Below, one piece after another: positions 44,100-54,487 of a stretch of 64,000 nt of DNA. The DNA comes from Strobilurus pachycystidiatus. Its lineage: Eukaryota; Basidiomycota; Agaricomycetes; Agaricales; Physalacriaceae. Made by a program: the position numbers and the translations under genes. The notes under the pieces are model-generated. The model was not told where the DNA came from, did not search any database, and saw only the letters and a program-made list of their open reading frames with translations. The first letter of the stretch is position 1; each line of letters begins with the position of its first letter. The stretch is taken from the NCBI GenBank assembly GCA_019915135.1, contig JAHLMK010000007.1, positions 2,046,001-2,110,000 of the forward strand, in the 5' to 3' direction.

Positions 44100-45402
44100 C
44101 CCCAAAAGGAGACCCAGTTATTGCCGGATCTTCAAATCCAGCAACCTCTGGTATCACTAGTCGCCTAAGAAGCAATCGCCTAATCGCCGGCTCACTTTAC
44201 AACGGTTTACCTAGTGAAGTAGCTCAAGCACAGCGACGCTTTGCAGACCCGACTACTCCCAAGAACCAAAAGAAGAAACGTACGCAAGTACCACCTTCAA
44301 CACCTACTGCCTCTAGGATCAGATCTTCTTCAGATCCTGAATCACCTTCGAGAACTCCAACCAGTACCCGAAGACATTCGGACTCTAGAACTTCGCCTAG
44401 TCCCGCATTTGTGACACCTTTCGGAAGTCCTTTGACTGACCTTGAAGACCCCGAAAGTCCAGAACCTATTACCCCCTTCATTGACTTTAACCCGTCTACC
44501 CAAAACACGATACCAGTTCCAGTAATGGCAGTACGAGCAATTGTACCTTCCGAGGAACTTAGCGCTGAAGCTAGAGGCGAGATCCAAGGCAAGAAGATCC
44601 CGATACCATTCTCAAGGGATGCCCCAAAGTTCAAGGGACACTCTGGAGACGATGTGAGGGAATTCTTCACGATGTGCAACTGGATCTTTGACCAGACAGG
44701 AATCACCGAACAAGGTACTAAGTTGGAAGTAGCGGCGCTATACGCCGGCCACGAACAACGCCTAAGGTGGCACAAAAACCCAGACTACCTGAAAGGTGTC
44801 TGGGCGGACTTCCAAGAATCAGTTCTTTCCTCATACTCAAAGGGAAAGAACGATCCTACGTACGTCCCGGCCGACCTAAAGGATGCCTTGGACCCGTACC
44901 TGGCTAGGCCCGTAGCCAACAAGCAGAAATGGGAAAGCTTTCAGCGCGAAGTGCTCTATATCATGGGACATCTTATCACGTCGGGAGAACTTACCAATAA
45001 GGGTGCTATAGAAGATATCAAGTCCTCTATCACAGAGGGAGTTTGGCATAATGTCCTTGGGGACCTCAGGCGCGATGCGAAAGCTAATGCAACAGCCGGG
45101 ACAACCCCCACCTATGACTTCACGTTGTCAGAGGTCGAGGCAGCGATCTCCAACTACTTCTTGACCGATAAATGGATGAGCAAGAGTGCGAAGGATAGTC
45201 CTTATAACAGAGAACTTATTCCCGCCTCTACCACCCGAATCAAGACAGAGGAGTTGGATGAATACCTGAATAGGGCAATGTTGTGGCATAGTTGCATTCC
45301 AACTCCGCCACATGTTCCAGCGCAGCCGCGGGCACAGGCACCGAATGAAAACCTGGTCATTATTCCCAACGAGATCGACAACCCGCCTCTTTGGTCGGTA
45401 TG
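44100..45402 (+). pseudogene. gag: gag, N-terminal part, interrupted by MITE
   Basis: An open frame runs from about 44,100 (first ATG 44411) and ends inside the MITE. The N-terminus is Pro/Ser/Thr-rich. The capsid-like part includes FSRDAPKFKGHSGDDVREFF and WADFQESVLSSYSKGKND, typical of Ty3/gypsy gag in mushrooms. The frame stops three codons into the MITE (trp-ser-val, stop). The nucleocapsid part is on the far side. Confidence 0.8.
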
Positions 45403-46103
45403 ACACCGACCAGATATGCCACCCGTTAGTTTGGTCGGATATCAAGTTCACCAGCCTCGCCACTTGCTCTCTCGGTCGGATATGCCTTTGACCAAATAAT
45501 CCCCTTGCTTGCCCGGTTGGATTTTTTGACCAGATTCTCTGTTTGACGTGTGAGTTCCTTCCTACAATTATATTAGTAGTACAATACAATGCATACAAAT
45601 AACTTTAAAAATCACAATTTATCACCAAGTTACTGTCGCACCAATTTTCACCCTCCTGTCTTGTTAGTCACCGGGACACAGATACTTCCAAACACCACTC
45701 TTGATGTAGGGAGGGATGTCAGTGTATTAGGGACTCTGTCTCAACACCCTTTGTCTCACACAAGAGACCAAAGACAACGGTCAGATTATGATTGTTTGTT
45801 GATTATATTGTTTGGATAAGGATACTCTGTTGTACGAAAGAAGAGGCAGACCTTGGAACCAGACAATTAGACATCTGTAAGAGTTTCTTGTCAATCAAAT
45901 ATCCGACCAGCCTCGCAAAATCTTGTCAATGATTTCCGACCAAACAAGACAGGCGACTCTCTCGTCAATCAATATCCGACCAAATGAGCTAGGTGCTAAT
46001 CTCGTCGGTCACTATCCGACCAAATGAGCTAGGTGCTAATCTTGTCGGTCAAATCCTGACCAAATCAGCTAGGTGCTAATCTCGTCGGTCAAATCCCGAC
46101 CAA
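45391..46103. mobile_element. MITE with TTGGTCGG termini, 713 bp, in gag
   Basis: Left end ttggtcggtatgacaccgac; right end reverse complemented ttggtcgggatttgaccgac: 15 of 20 match. The right side carries four tandem copies of a unit of about 45-50 bp (gagctaggtgctaatctcgt plus cggtcaaatcccgacc). The central part is AT-rich and non-coding. No target duplication is obvious, so the superfamily is not assigned. Confidence 0.8.
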
Positions 46104-46783
46104 GTTTCCAGTTGTACCTGTGTCCGCGTCGGCGCCGGAGTTGGAATTCAACTTTGCCATCACCCTCGAATAGGGTAGCTAGCCTTCAGGACATTATCCA
46201 GAAAGGAGAAAAAGAACGCGAAGAGGCTCGCAAGGCTGATCAGAAGATGATGGCAGAACTTCTCCATACCTTACAGTGTGGAGGTCCGCAAGGACTCCGC
46301 ACCCAAGGTTTTGTACAAGAAGCCTCGCCGATTTATCTACAAACACCTGCTCAAGGTGTCTCAGTCCCGACCAACTTACCGAATGGACTCTACAAAGCTC
46401 CTCCGGGCGCGTTCCCAGGAAACAAGTTCGTAGTTAACGATGGAAGGTGCTACTTCTGTCGTGAACTAGGGCATATTGTAGCGAATTGTCCTACAAAGGA
46501 AATGTGCGAAAGCAATGGTCATATCTACAAGCCTGGTGGTACCAACATATATCATGTAACGAATGGAACTACTAGTCAACCTATTCAAAGGGTTAGTCCC
46601 AAGCAGCCTCTCAGCCCTTGGGAACAGGTTCAGAAGTTTCAACAAGAAAATGCACCTAAGGTATCGGCGTTCCAATCTCAAGAAGATGAGTTCGCACCTG
46701 AGGTCGCGATGTATGTTCAAACCCCAACCCAAGAGGAAGAGTTTGCCCCCGACGCCTATCAGGGTTTCGGCAGGGCTCGATGA
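46104..46783 (+). pseudogene. gag: gag C-terminal part with CCHC zinc knuckle
   Basis: After the MITE, an open frame carries a coiled segment (KGEKEREEARKADQKMM) and the retroviral-type knuckle CYFCRELGHIVANC at about 46,448-46,489, which binds RNA in the particle. The frame differs from the upstream part near 46,170, so there is an additional indel or frame change. It ends at 46783. Confidence 0.75.
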
Positions 46784-47952
46784 AGGAAGGAGTGCAGTTA
46801 GCACATACTCCTCCGGAGAGCCAGTTCACTGTAGAAACTCGTCAAACTCGTCAGAGTACAAAAGCACCTAGTGCACCTGTGGATTCAACTCCACAAAAGA
46901 AGGTAACCTCATGGCCTAAGGACCGGGTGTCCGTGGTCATTCCAAAAGCAGCCCCGCCTAAGGTATCATTCTCCACGCCAGAAGTCACTCAAGAAGTAGA
47001 ACCTGTTGACCAGGACCTTCTTGACGAAGTCCTGGCGATGGAAGAACCAGACCCGGTGCCGCAACCAAAAGCAGATTCAACTCTGCCAGAAAAGAACCAA
47101 CCAAAGGTTCACTCTAAGGAACCTAAGGTCAAGAGTTTCCAACGCCGTAGCCTGGCAGAAGAACTCTTGCACAAGAATCCCAGTTGGCGTGAAGCCTGGA
47201 AATTCTTGTTACCCGAAGCGCTACTAGCTACCAACCCCCCTTGGCAGCAGAGCATTTCGGACTTCATCAGGAAACGCAACACGCCTGTGGCTGTATTCAA
47301 GACGGAAGTAGTGGCCGATACGGTCCAAGATCACTTCCAACCCGAGCTATATTCAGTCAACTTTCATGAGCAAGGTGATTTACCTATTGGTGGAATTGTA
47401 GTCCACGATGCGGTAGAACAGTTTGTAAACCTTTCCGGAGGTCACTATACTGGTCCCTTTCAAATGATAAGTGGCAATATGGCGCCGGAAAATGCAGATC
47501 TACGAACCTTTTGGCCCTGGATTAACAAGAATGGTAAAAAGGAGAGTTTAGTGGATGGTGGATCGCAGATTGCCTCCATTTCGCTCAAGGCAGCGTTGGA
47601 ATTAGGAATAGCCTATGATCCCACTTTCACCATTACTATGGAAAGTGCGGACAAAGGACGAACCAGTACCTTGGGATTGGCTCGTAACATACCTTTTGAC
47701 TTTGAAGGTATTGTCTATTACCTCCAGCTGCATGTATTGCAGGATCCCGCCTATGAGGTCCTACTGGGACGACCTTTCGAGATCGTTTCCAACCTGGTTA
47801 TCACCAACCTTCCCAACGGGAACGCAATCGGAACCCTTACGGACAACACCAATGGGAAGAAGTTATCTTTACCTTCCTACCGTCGAGGACAGATCCCAAG
47901 ACATATGATTCCAGGAGGACAAACGGGTTTTCACGGGAACCTAAGGACGTAG
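46780..47952 (+). CDS. Aspartic protease region of the gypsy polyprotein
   Basis: 390-aa frame overlapping the gag stop by four bases (atga). The N-terminal part is a Pro/Lys-rich linker. The protease core has ESLVDGGSQIASISLKAALE, with the catalytic Asp in D-G-G as often seen in basidiomycete gypsy elements, and later YEVLLGRPFEIVSNLVI. It cleaves the polyprotein. It stops at 47952, where RT begins in a different frame. Confidence 0.75.
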   Translation: MKEGVQLAHTPPESQFTVETRQTRQSTKAPSAPVDSTPQKKVTSWPKDRVSVVIPKAAPPKVSFSTPEVTQEVEPVDQDLLDEVLAMEEPDPVPQPKADSTLPEKNQPKVHSKEPKVKSFQRRSLAEELLHKNPSWREAWKFLLPEALLATNPPWQQSISDFIRKRNTPVAVFKTEVVADTVQDHFQPELYSVNFHEQGDLPIGGIVVHDAVEQFVNLSGGHYTGPFQMISGNMAPENADLRTFWPWINKNGKKESLVDGGSQIASISLKAALELGIAYDPTFTITMESADKGRTSTLGLARNIPFDFEGIVYYLQLHVLQDPAYEVLLGRPFEIVSNLVITNLPNGNAIGTLTDNTNGKKLSLPSYRRGQIPRHMIPGGQTGFHGNLRT

Positions 47953-47972
47953 GAAATTCCTATGAAGAAGCC

Positions 47973-50393
47973 GTGTTGATCCTTGAAAGGTCACCAGAAG
48001 GAAACATCGAAGTAAAGCAAAGTTGGATACCTGGTGATAACAGGGAGACCTTCGGGGAAGGGGACTTAACGTCCTTATACATGAAGAAGTCACCCAATAA
48101 GGTTCATCAGGCAGCCAAAAGGTTAAGGAAACAACACGCCTTTATGCATGCATCGATGCACCCAGCATCGACACACATGACTGTCCCAGAACATATGGTG
48201 ACACCTACGGGACTATTAAAGGTCCCAACCAAGACTCAAGGCTTTCGCAAGGTATTCAATATCAACCAGATTGCGGAAGACCAAGAAGAACTTAAGTCCT
48301 ACGCCACTGCGACTTTGAATCTCTTTTACGGGGTACCAAAGGAGCTAGAACAAGTCTTTACGGGCTTGTCGGTAACCTTACCAAAGGATTACATGGCGGA
48401 GGCCCAACAGGAGTTCCTAAGGTTGGAAAGTCAGATCCCTAAGAGGGGTGTATTCGTAGGAAAGAAGTACAAGCCAGTAGCCTTGAAAACCAAAGCTCAC
48501 CTTGGAACCTTACCTGAAGAATTCAGGATCAAGCGCCACATTCATGGAGACCCACTAGCTGGGATGCCGGAATTAGTACCTGATCCACCACCCTTCGTAC
48601 CCACAGGTAGGTATACTACCGAAAGGAGGGAACAGATACAAGCCGACCACGTCGGGGACTTCCTGACGGATGCAGAAAGACGGATTATAGACTCCATCTT
48701 CTGTAACCAGAACGAGGGCTTTGCCTGGGAAGAATCTGAGAAAGGACACTTCAAACCCGAGTTCTTTCCACCAGTGGATATCCCGGTAATACCACACACA
48801 CCTTGGGTGTTAAGGAACATACCAATTCCACCAGGAATCTACGATGAAGTCTGTAAGATTATCAAACACAAACTAGACTCGGGCGTGTATGAGCCTTCGA
48901 ACTCCTCATACCGCTCCAGGTGGTTCTGTGTTGTTAAGAAGGATGGAAAGAAGCTTCGCCTAGTGCATAGTCTGGAACCACTCAATGCGGTGACCATTGC
49001 GCACTCAGGGTTACCTCCAGCCACGGAGGAACTAGCGGAGTCCTTTGCAGGACGGAGTTGTGGAGGAACCTTGGACCTGTTCGTTGGATACGACGAACGG
49101 CTCCTTGCCACCGCGTCTCGCGATATGACCACCTTCTCGACACCTTACGGAGCGTTAAGGTTAAAGACCTTACCAATGGGCTGGACTAATTCAGTACCTA
49201 TCTTTCATGACGATGTTACAACGATTCTCAAGGATGAAATACCAGCCTTCACCAGACCTTATATCGACGATGTGCCCGTCCGCGGACCTGCCACGCGATA
49301 TGAACAAGCTGATGGCACCTACGAAACGCTTCCAGGTCATCCTGAAGTTAGGCGATTCGTTTGGGAACACCTTGTGAACATGAACAGGATCATACAACGA
49401 ATGAAACATGCCGGAGGGACCTTTTCTGGCCACAAGGCTATCATTTGTGCAGAAGAAATTGTGGTAGTGGGACATGTCTGTACCTACAAAGGTAGAAAGC
49501 CAGCCGAAGATCGTGTTAAGGTGATCTCGGATTGGCCCCCTTGTAAAGCGCTCACGGAAGTCCGTTCGTTCTTAGGAACAGCTGGAATCTTCAGAGCATT
49601 CGTAAAGGACTACTCTAAGAAGGCGTTACCTTTGACCAGGTTAACCAAAGACATTACCAAGTTCAGATGGACAGACGAGGAGCAGGAAAGTATGGATACC
49701 TTAAAGGAAGCCATACGAACTTGTCCGATGCTGAAACCACTGAATTATGAATGGTCCACGCCAATCACGCTGTCGGTAGACACCTCTTACCAGGCAGTAG
49801 GTTTCTATCTGTCTCAGGTAGATCCCAAGGACCCCAAGAAACGATACTTTGCAAAGTTTATGTCTCTGACATTGAACGAAAGAGAGGCAAGGTACTCGCA
49901 AGCCAAGCGAGAACTATTTGGGCTCTTCAGAGCTCTGTCCGCGTGCAAGTACTACCTTCTAGGGTGTAGAAAACTAGAAATTGAAGTAGATGCAAAATAC
50001 ATCAAGGACATGTTATCAAACGTAGACTCCTTAGCGAACGCAAACCTGCAAAGGTGGGCTGAGGAGATCTTGATGTACCACTTCACGCTTGTACACGTAC
50101 CAGGAAAGGTTCATGGCCCGGATGGTTTAAGTCGCCGTCCAGCCTCAGAGCATGATGTAGTAGTACCCAGACCTCACATAGACATAGAGGATGACGAGGT
50201 CAATACCTTTGAGTACCAGGAGCCCAAAGGTCTGCCTATAGAGAAGCAACCTTTAGACTTTGACACTTTCAGGAATGACATCGACAGTAGGGGAGGCTAT
50301 TTCCAGGAAATAGTACGGAGTCCTTTACCAGACCATATAAAGGTTTCTAAAGCAGTAAGGACTGCGGGACTAGTCAACGTTAAAGATATCTAA
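47973..50393 (+). CDS. pol: Reverse transcriptase and RNase H of the gypsy element
   Basis: Open frame of 806 aa. It contains RSRWFCVVKKDGKKLRLVHS, LDLFVGYDER, LPMGWTNSVPIFHDDV and the active-site FTRPYIDDVPVRGP (YIDD). The RNase H part has ITLSVDTSYQAVGFYLSQ and AKRELFGLFRALSACKYYL. It has no ATG of its own that makes sense: the frame opens upstream near 47,920, consistent with a change from the protease frame at ggttttc. It ends at TAA 50391-50393, after which integrase continues in the same frame. Confidence 0.92.
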   Translation: MLILERSPEGNIEVKQSWIPGDNRETFGEGDLTSLYMKKSPNKVHQAAKRLRKQHAFMHASMHPASTHMTVPEHMVTPTGLLKVPTKTQGFRKVFNINQIAEDQEELKSYATATLNLFYGVPKELEQVFTGLSVTLPKDYMAEAQQEFLRLESQIPKRGVFVGKKYKPVALKTKAHLGTLPEEFRIKRHIHGDPLAGMPELVPDPPPFVPTGRYTTERREQIQADHVGDFLTDAERRIIDSIFCNQNEGFAWEESEKGHFKPEFFPPVDIPVIPHTPWVLRNIPIPPGIYDEVCKIIKHKLDSGVYEPSNSSYRSRWFCVVKKDGKKLRLVHSLEPLNAVTIAHSGLPPATEELAESFAGRSCGGTLDLFVGYDERLLATASRDMTTFSTPYGALRLKTLPMGWTNSVPIFHDDVTTILKDEIPAFTRPYIDDVPVRGPATRYEQADGTYETLPGHPEVRRFVWEHLVNMNRIIQRMKHAGGTFSGHKAIICAEEIVVVGHVCTYKGRKPAEDRVKVISDWPPCKALTEVRSFLGTAGIFRAFVKDYSKKALPLTRLTKDITKFRWTDEEQESMDTLKEAIRTCPMLKPLNYEWSTPITLSVDTSYQAVGFYLSQVDPKDPKKRYFAKFMSLTLNEREARYSQAKRELFGLFRALSACKYYLLGCRKLEIEVDAKYIKDMLSNVDSLANANLQRWAEEILMYHFTLVHVPGKVHGPDGLSRRPASEHDVVVPRPHIDIEDDEVNTFEYQEPKGLPIEKQPLDFDTFRNDIDSRGGYFQEIVRSPLPDHIKVSKAVRTAGLVNVKDI

Positions 50394-50399
50394 GGTTGG

Positions 50400-51818
50400 A
50401 TGCATATCACAGAGTTCCCAGAGCTCAATAAGAGCAAACGGGAACGGTTGTGGGAGACCTATTTGCCCAAACTTCAAACTTACTTACAATCGGAAGATGT
50501 ACTTGAGGACGAAGACTTGGAGAAATGGAGCAAAGACTTCTTTGTCCAGCATGAAAGGTTATACCGAACACATTCGGACTCCCACCCCCGTCGAGTGCTA
50601 CTTCCAAACGAACGAATCCCGGTTTGTAAAGCTCTACACGACCGGGCAGGACATAAAGGACAATATTCCGTGTTACAACTCATCATGAAGCGATTCTGGT
50701 GGCCAGGTATGGAGGCCGACATACGATGGTATGTAAGGACCTGCGTACTATGCCAGAAACGCCAGAAACGTAACATAAAAGTTGCACCAACAATTACTTC
50801 GACTCCAGGTATCTACGAAAGGGCTTATATAGACACCTTCCGGATGCCTAAGGCAGGAGAGGAATCCATTCGAAAGAAACGACCTTCAAAATGGGCCGGC
50901 TTCAATGCTGTGACCGTCGCAAGGTGTGGATTAACAAGTTGGCCAGAGGCAAGGGCTCTCAAGGAAGAGACCGCCGAGTCGCTGGGAGAATGGATCTTCG
51001 AGGACATTCTATGCAGGTGGGGTTGTATCAAGGAAATTGTAACCGACAATGGGCCAGCAATCAAGAAGGCTTTAGTACATATTGAACAGAAATATGGTAT
51101 TACAGGTATCTTGATCACGCCGTACAATAAGCAAGCCAACGGAAAGGTTGAACGAGGACACTGGGATATCCGTCAATCTCTCTTCAAGGTATGCAGGGGT
51201 AAACCCGAGCAATGGCCAGAGTTCCTACATGAGGTCCTTTGGGCTGAGCGCATTACCATAAAGAGGAGTCTAGGTACTTCAGCGTTCCAGGCAGTAACCG
51301 GTTGCGAACCAATAATGCCAATGGACCTGGAGGAATTGACTTGGCTGGTTGAAGCACCAGACCGACTGGTCTCCCATTCGGACCTTGTGGCCTTCCGAGC
51401 TAGGCAGCTCATCAAGCACAAAGAAGATACTGTTAGACTAAGGTCAAAGGTCCTTCTGAATAAACAGAAGGCCGCTGCGAAGTTCCTAGAGGACTTCCAG
51501 AACAGTATCCCTCGCTACAAATTCAAAACTGGTGAACTAGTACTAGTAAGGAACACTAGGATTGAATCAGAAATGAATGCGAAGTTCAAGGAAAGGTTCA
51601 TGGGACCTTACGCGGTAGTAACAAGGACCTCGGCAGGAAGCTATGTGGTCTGCGAGTTGGACGGAACAATCTACAAAGACAAGATAGCTCAGTTCCGTGT
51701 AATACCTTTTGTATCGCGACGAGATCCTATAGACCTTGGAAAACAGTTCTTTGATCGACTACACTTCATAAGTAAACCGATCACAAAGACCTTAGATGTC
51801 CTTGCAAGAACTACGTGA
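50400..51818 (+). CDS. pol: Integrase of the gypsy element
   Basis: Same frame as RT/RNase H beyond a single TAA. It has the HHCC zinc region (HDRAGHKGQYSVLQLI...CVLCQKRQ), catalytic residues in AYIDTFRMP, KEIVTDNGPAIKKAL and NKQANGKVERGHWDIRQ (D, D, E), and a C-terminal RFMGPYAVVTRTSAGSYVV segment like the GPY/F module. No chromodomain is seen after it. The stop at 51818 is followed by non-coding DNA. Confidence 0.9.
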   Translation: MHITEFPELNKSKRERLWETYLPKLQTYLQSEDVLEDEDLEKWSKDFFVQHERLYRTHSDSHPRRVLLPNERIPVCKALHDRAGHKGQYSVLQLIMKRFWWPGMEADIRWYVRTCVLCQKRQKRNIKVAPTITSTPGIYERAYIDTFRMPKAGEESIRKKRPSKWAGFNAVTVARCGLTSWPEARALKEETAESLGEWIFEDILCRWGCIKEIVTDNGPAIKKALVHIEQKYGITGILITPYNKQANGKVERGHWDIRQSLFKVCRGKPEQWPEFLHEVLWAERITIKRSLGTSAFQAVTGCEPIMPMDLEELTWLVEAPDRLVSHSDLVAFRARQLIKHKEDTVRLRSKVLLNKQKAAAKFLEDFQNSIPRYKFKTGELVLVRNTRIESEMNAKFKERFMGPYAVVTRTSAGSYVVCELDGTIYKDKIAQFRVIPFVSRRDPIDLGKQFFDRLHFISKPITKTLDVLARTT

Positions 51819-52806
51819 CCTTGGACACCCAGGAATGACCTATAGCTTCAAAGGAAGCTAAGGTACCATACCAGATGACGGGGACGTCATCAGAAAAGTA
51901 AAGAGGGAATAGAGGGACATCGGTCCATTTATTCAAAGACTATAAAATTTTTTATTTTAAGACTTATTCTGTGCCCAGCTGGCTACAATAGTAGCTAAGG
52001 TAGCTGTGAACTAAGGATAGAATAAGGAAGCAAGACAAGGCACAAAGCATCAGGGAAGGGGGCGTTAGACGCCTTCTTGCAGCTGCTCACCAAAGGTTGA
52101 AGAATATGGGCGATGTGGTGCGTTGGCGTCTCAGGGTGAATCCCAAGAAGGTGTACCAGCATCCCTACATAGAGGCGAAGATTGAAAAAGAACACCGCCA
52201 TGTCCGGCGACACCTTGGAACCATTCGGAAAAGGTGCGAAGGTCATGGGCGACGGCCTAAAGAAAACAAGGACAGGATGAAGTCAGGATCAGGAAAAGAA
52301 CAAAGCGAAGGAGTACGCACAAGGACTCTTTCCATGATCTTGTCAACATAGCCGGTGATCTCCAGTGCCACGTCGGGATTCGAGCACGCCTTCTTAAGGT
52401 CCAGACGATGAACCTTGGGAATGATGAGCGTAAGATGCATGCCGAGGTACATAAGGAAGTCGGGTGTGTTGGCAGGAGGGTCGTAGTCGAGCGCATAAGC
52501 AACAAGACCGGCGCCAAGGTCGCGCGTAGTGATCAGGTCCTTCGCAGACGGAACATGCGGCGTTGTGGGAAGCAGTTTTGCGATGGGAGTCCAAGTTTTG
52601 GGGGCCATGATAGAATAAAGGCAGGAATAAAAGGTCTGAGGACAAGTCCCAGGACCTTTTATAACGGAACGAAGTTAGGCAAAAGAGGGTCCATCGGGCG
52701 ATAGAAACCAAAAGGGGACTTCGTCACGACGGCCTGGTACCCAGGATAAAGGTTCTGAACCACCAAGGACTATGTCGCGGACGACATTTCATAAGTCAAG
52801 GGGAGA
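51819..52806. other. Gypsy 3' non-LTR region with antisense ORF and polypurine tract
   Basis: On the minus strand an ORF of 121 aa (52608-52243) starts MAPKTWTPIAKLLPTTPHVP and looks protein-like. It could be an antisense accessory ORF or captured host fragment. The polypurine tract aaggggaga (52798-52806) directly precedes the 3' LTR and would prime plus-strand synthesis. Confidence 0.5.
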
Positions 52807-54483
52807 TGATACGCAGGGTACTATTCCAGTACTAGAAACGGGGAATTTTGCGATTCCTGAATAGCCCAAAGACCTTAGGAACCTCCAGTCAAAGTACTTA
52901 GGATAGAGCACGCAGGAGTTACTGCCTTGACGCGGGCAAGCCTCCAGGACAAGGTCCAGGCGCCTTAACAAGTCCTTTAGGACAGGCGCAATCGAAACCT
53001 TCGATCACCTTCATCCAAATATCCTTATCCGCGCGTTGGATCCCTTTCAAGATCCGGTACCTTTGCGTGTACCTTGTACTACAGACTATGTGCTATAACC
53101 ATTCGCACCCAAGGAGGGTCCAAGGTCTCCAAGCGGTTCAGTTAGAGCGACCCAAGACCAGCGCACCTCAACCCAAAGACCTGGAAGGTCCCGAAATAGT
53201 TCAAGGACGTCACAACCCTTTTGGGGAAACAATCTTCGGAGCTGTCAAGGACTCCGAACCGACGCCTTCCGCTATGCCGATCAATCATGATCCACGATCA
53301 AGGACCACCCCGAAAGCAGGGTGCATTACCACTTTAAGAAAGCACTCCCCTGTAGTGCCTGCGCTCGAAAGGACGTTCTTAACGATCTCCATCCAACCTA
53401 TCCACAAGAAAGCAGGTGTCCGTAGGACCTTGCAACATAAAGATACCTAAGGATCGAAGTCCTTATCGGACCTTGATCTCCTGGGCACAAGGATTGTACC
53501 ATACCGCCAAGGTGGCGTATATGGCTAAAGGACCAAGCGGCCTGTCCGCAGTTGTTTCGACCAGGGATAGCCAATAAGAATCCAGCACTTGTATGACTCG
53601 AAAGTCCGATGTATCCGATCCTAGAATAGATGCTTACTCAGTAGGAACCCACCAGTAGTATAAAAGGGCCCAAAGGACCCATATTTCGGTAGCTTAGAGC
53701 CCCCTCCAGTAGCCGCTAGTCAGACGCAGCCATTGTAGCGAATCTATCTCGAGTTTCGACTCATTTCTGCAAAGAACCCAAAGACCCAAAGACCCCAAAG
53801 ACCTTTCCAAGATTTAAAGACATCAGGTGTTGCCAAGCTCCTTGAAAGACTCGAAAGAACCTTATTCCGACGTACCAAGCCAAGTACCAACGAATCTACT
53901 TGGTGTTAGAACCTTGTATTCGCAAGAAGGCCGGTTTGCAAGTGGTTCTGCCCTGCACTCACGCTCTTTCGTGAAGTACTTCCCTTTGAGGAATAAGTCG
54001 AGTTTGAACGAGTGTTGTCAACGTCTGAGACACCTTTCGGAACCTTTGGTCCCGGTGCAAGACACTAGAAGTTTGGTTTAAGTGCAAGAAGGAGTCCTTA
54101 TCGTTAGCAGTCCAGTGGCGTAAAACCTGCGGTAGCGGCCTGACGATTCCAAGACAAAGTCCTTGTACACCAGAGCACTTGATAGGTAGAAGCTACATTG
54201 CCTCGCGCTGTTTAAGGTCTTCATACGTCAAGAGGTTCGGCCTACGACTTCAAGGTTTTCTTGTGTCATTTCGATCAGAATCCCTACACCCCCAAAAACA
54301 ACTCGTAGTTTAACTACAGCGATTCGGAATACATCTCTATTTCTCCATTACCCAAAAGCACCTTGTTCTCTCGAACCTTTGTGCACCCCAGCTCCCTTAC
54401 AAGGAGTACTAGTTGTGATAAGGATTGATAGTGTGGTTAGACGATAGCTTCTTTTCAGAGGTCTATTCCGAACTTGCACATCA
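52807..54483 (+). repeat. 3' LTR
   Basis: 1677 bp, nearly identical to the 5' LTR. Differences seen: cgatcgatc to cgatcaatc, one base missing in the ccaaagacc run, and two C/T changes near the right end. Confidence 0.95.
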
Positions 54484-54487
54484 ACGC
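54484..54487. repeat. 4-bp target-site duplication acgc, right copy
   Basis: Matches 42266-42269. The composite gene resumes in frame directly after it. Confidence 0.85.

Larger units (their letters stand above)
42270..54483 (+). mobile_element. Ty3/gypsy LTR retrotransposon, 12.2 kb, nearly intact
   Basis: LTRs of 1678 and 1677 bp begin tgatacgc and end cacatca and are flanked by acgc. By eye only about four differences separate them, so the insertion is recent. Order inside: primer binding site, gag, protease, reverse transcriptase/RNase H, integrase, polypurine tract. RT before integrase is the Ty3/gypsy order. Lesions: a 713-bp MITE in gag, a frame change between protease and RT, and one stop between RNase H and integrase. 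Confidence 0.95.
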
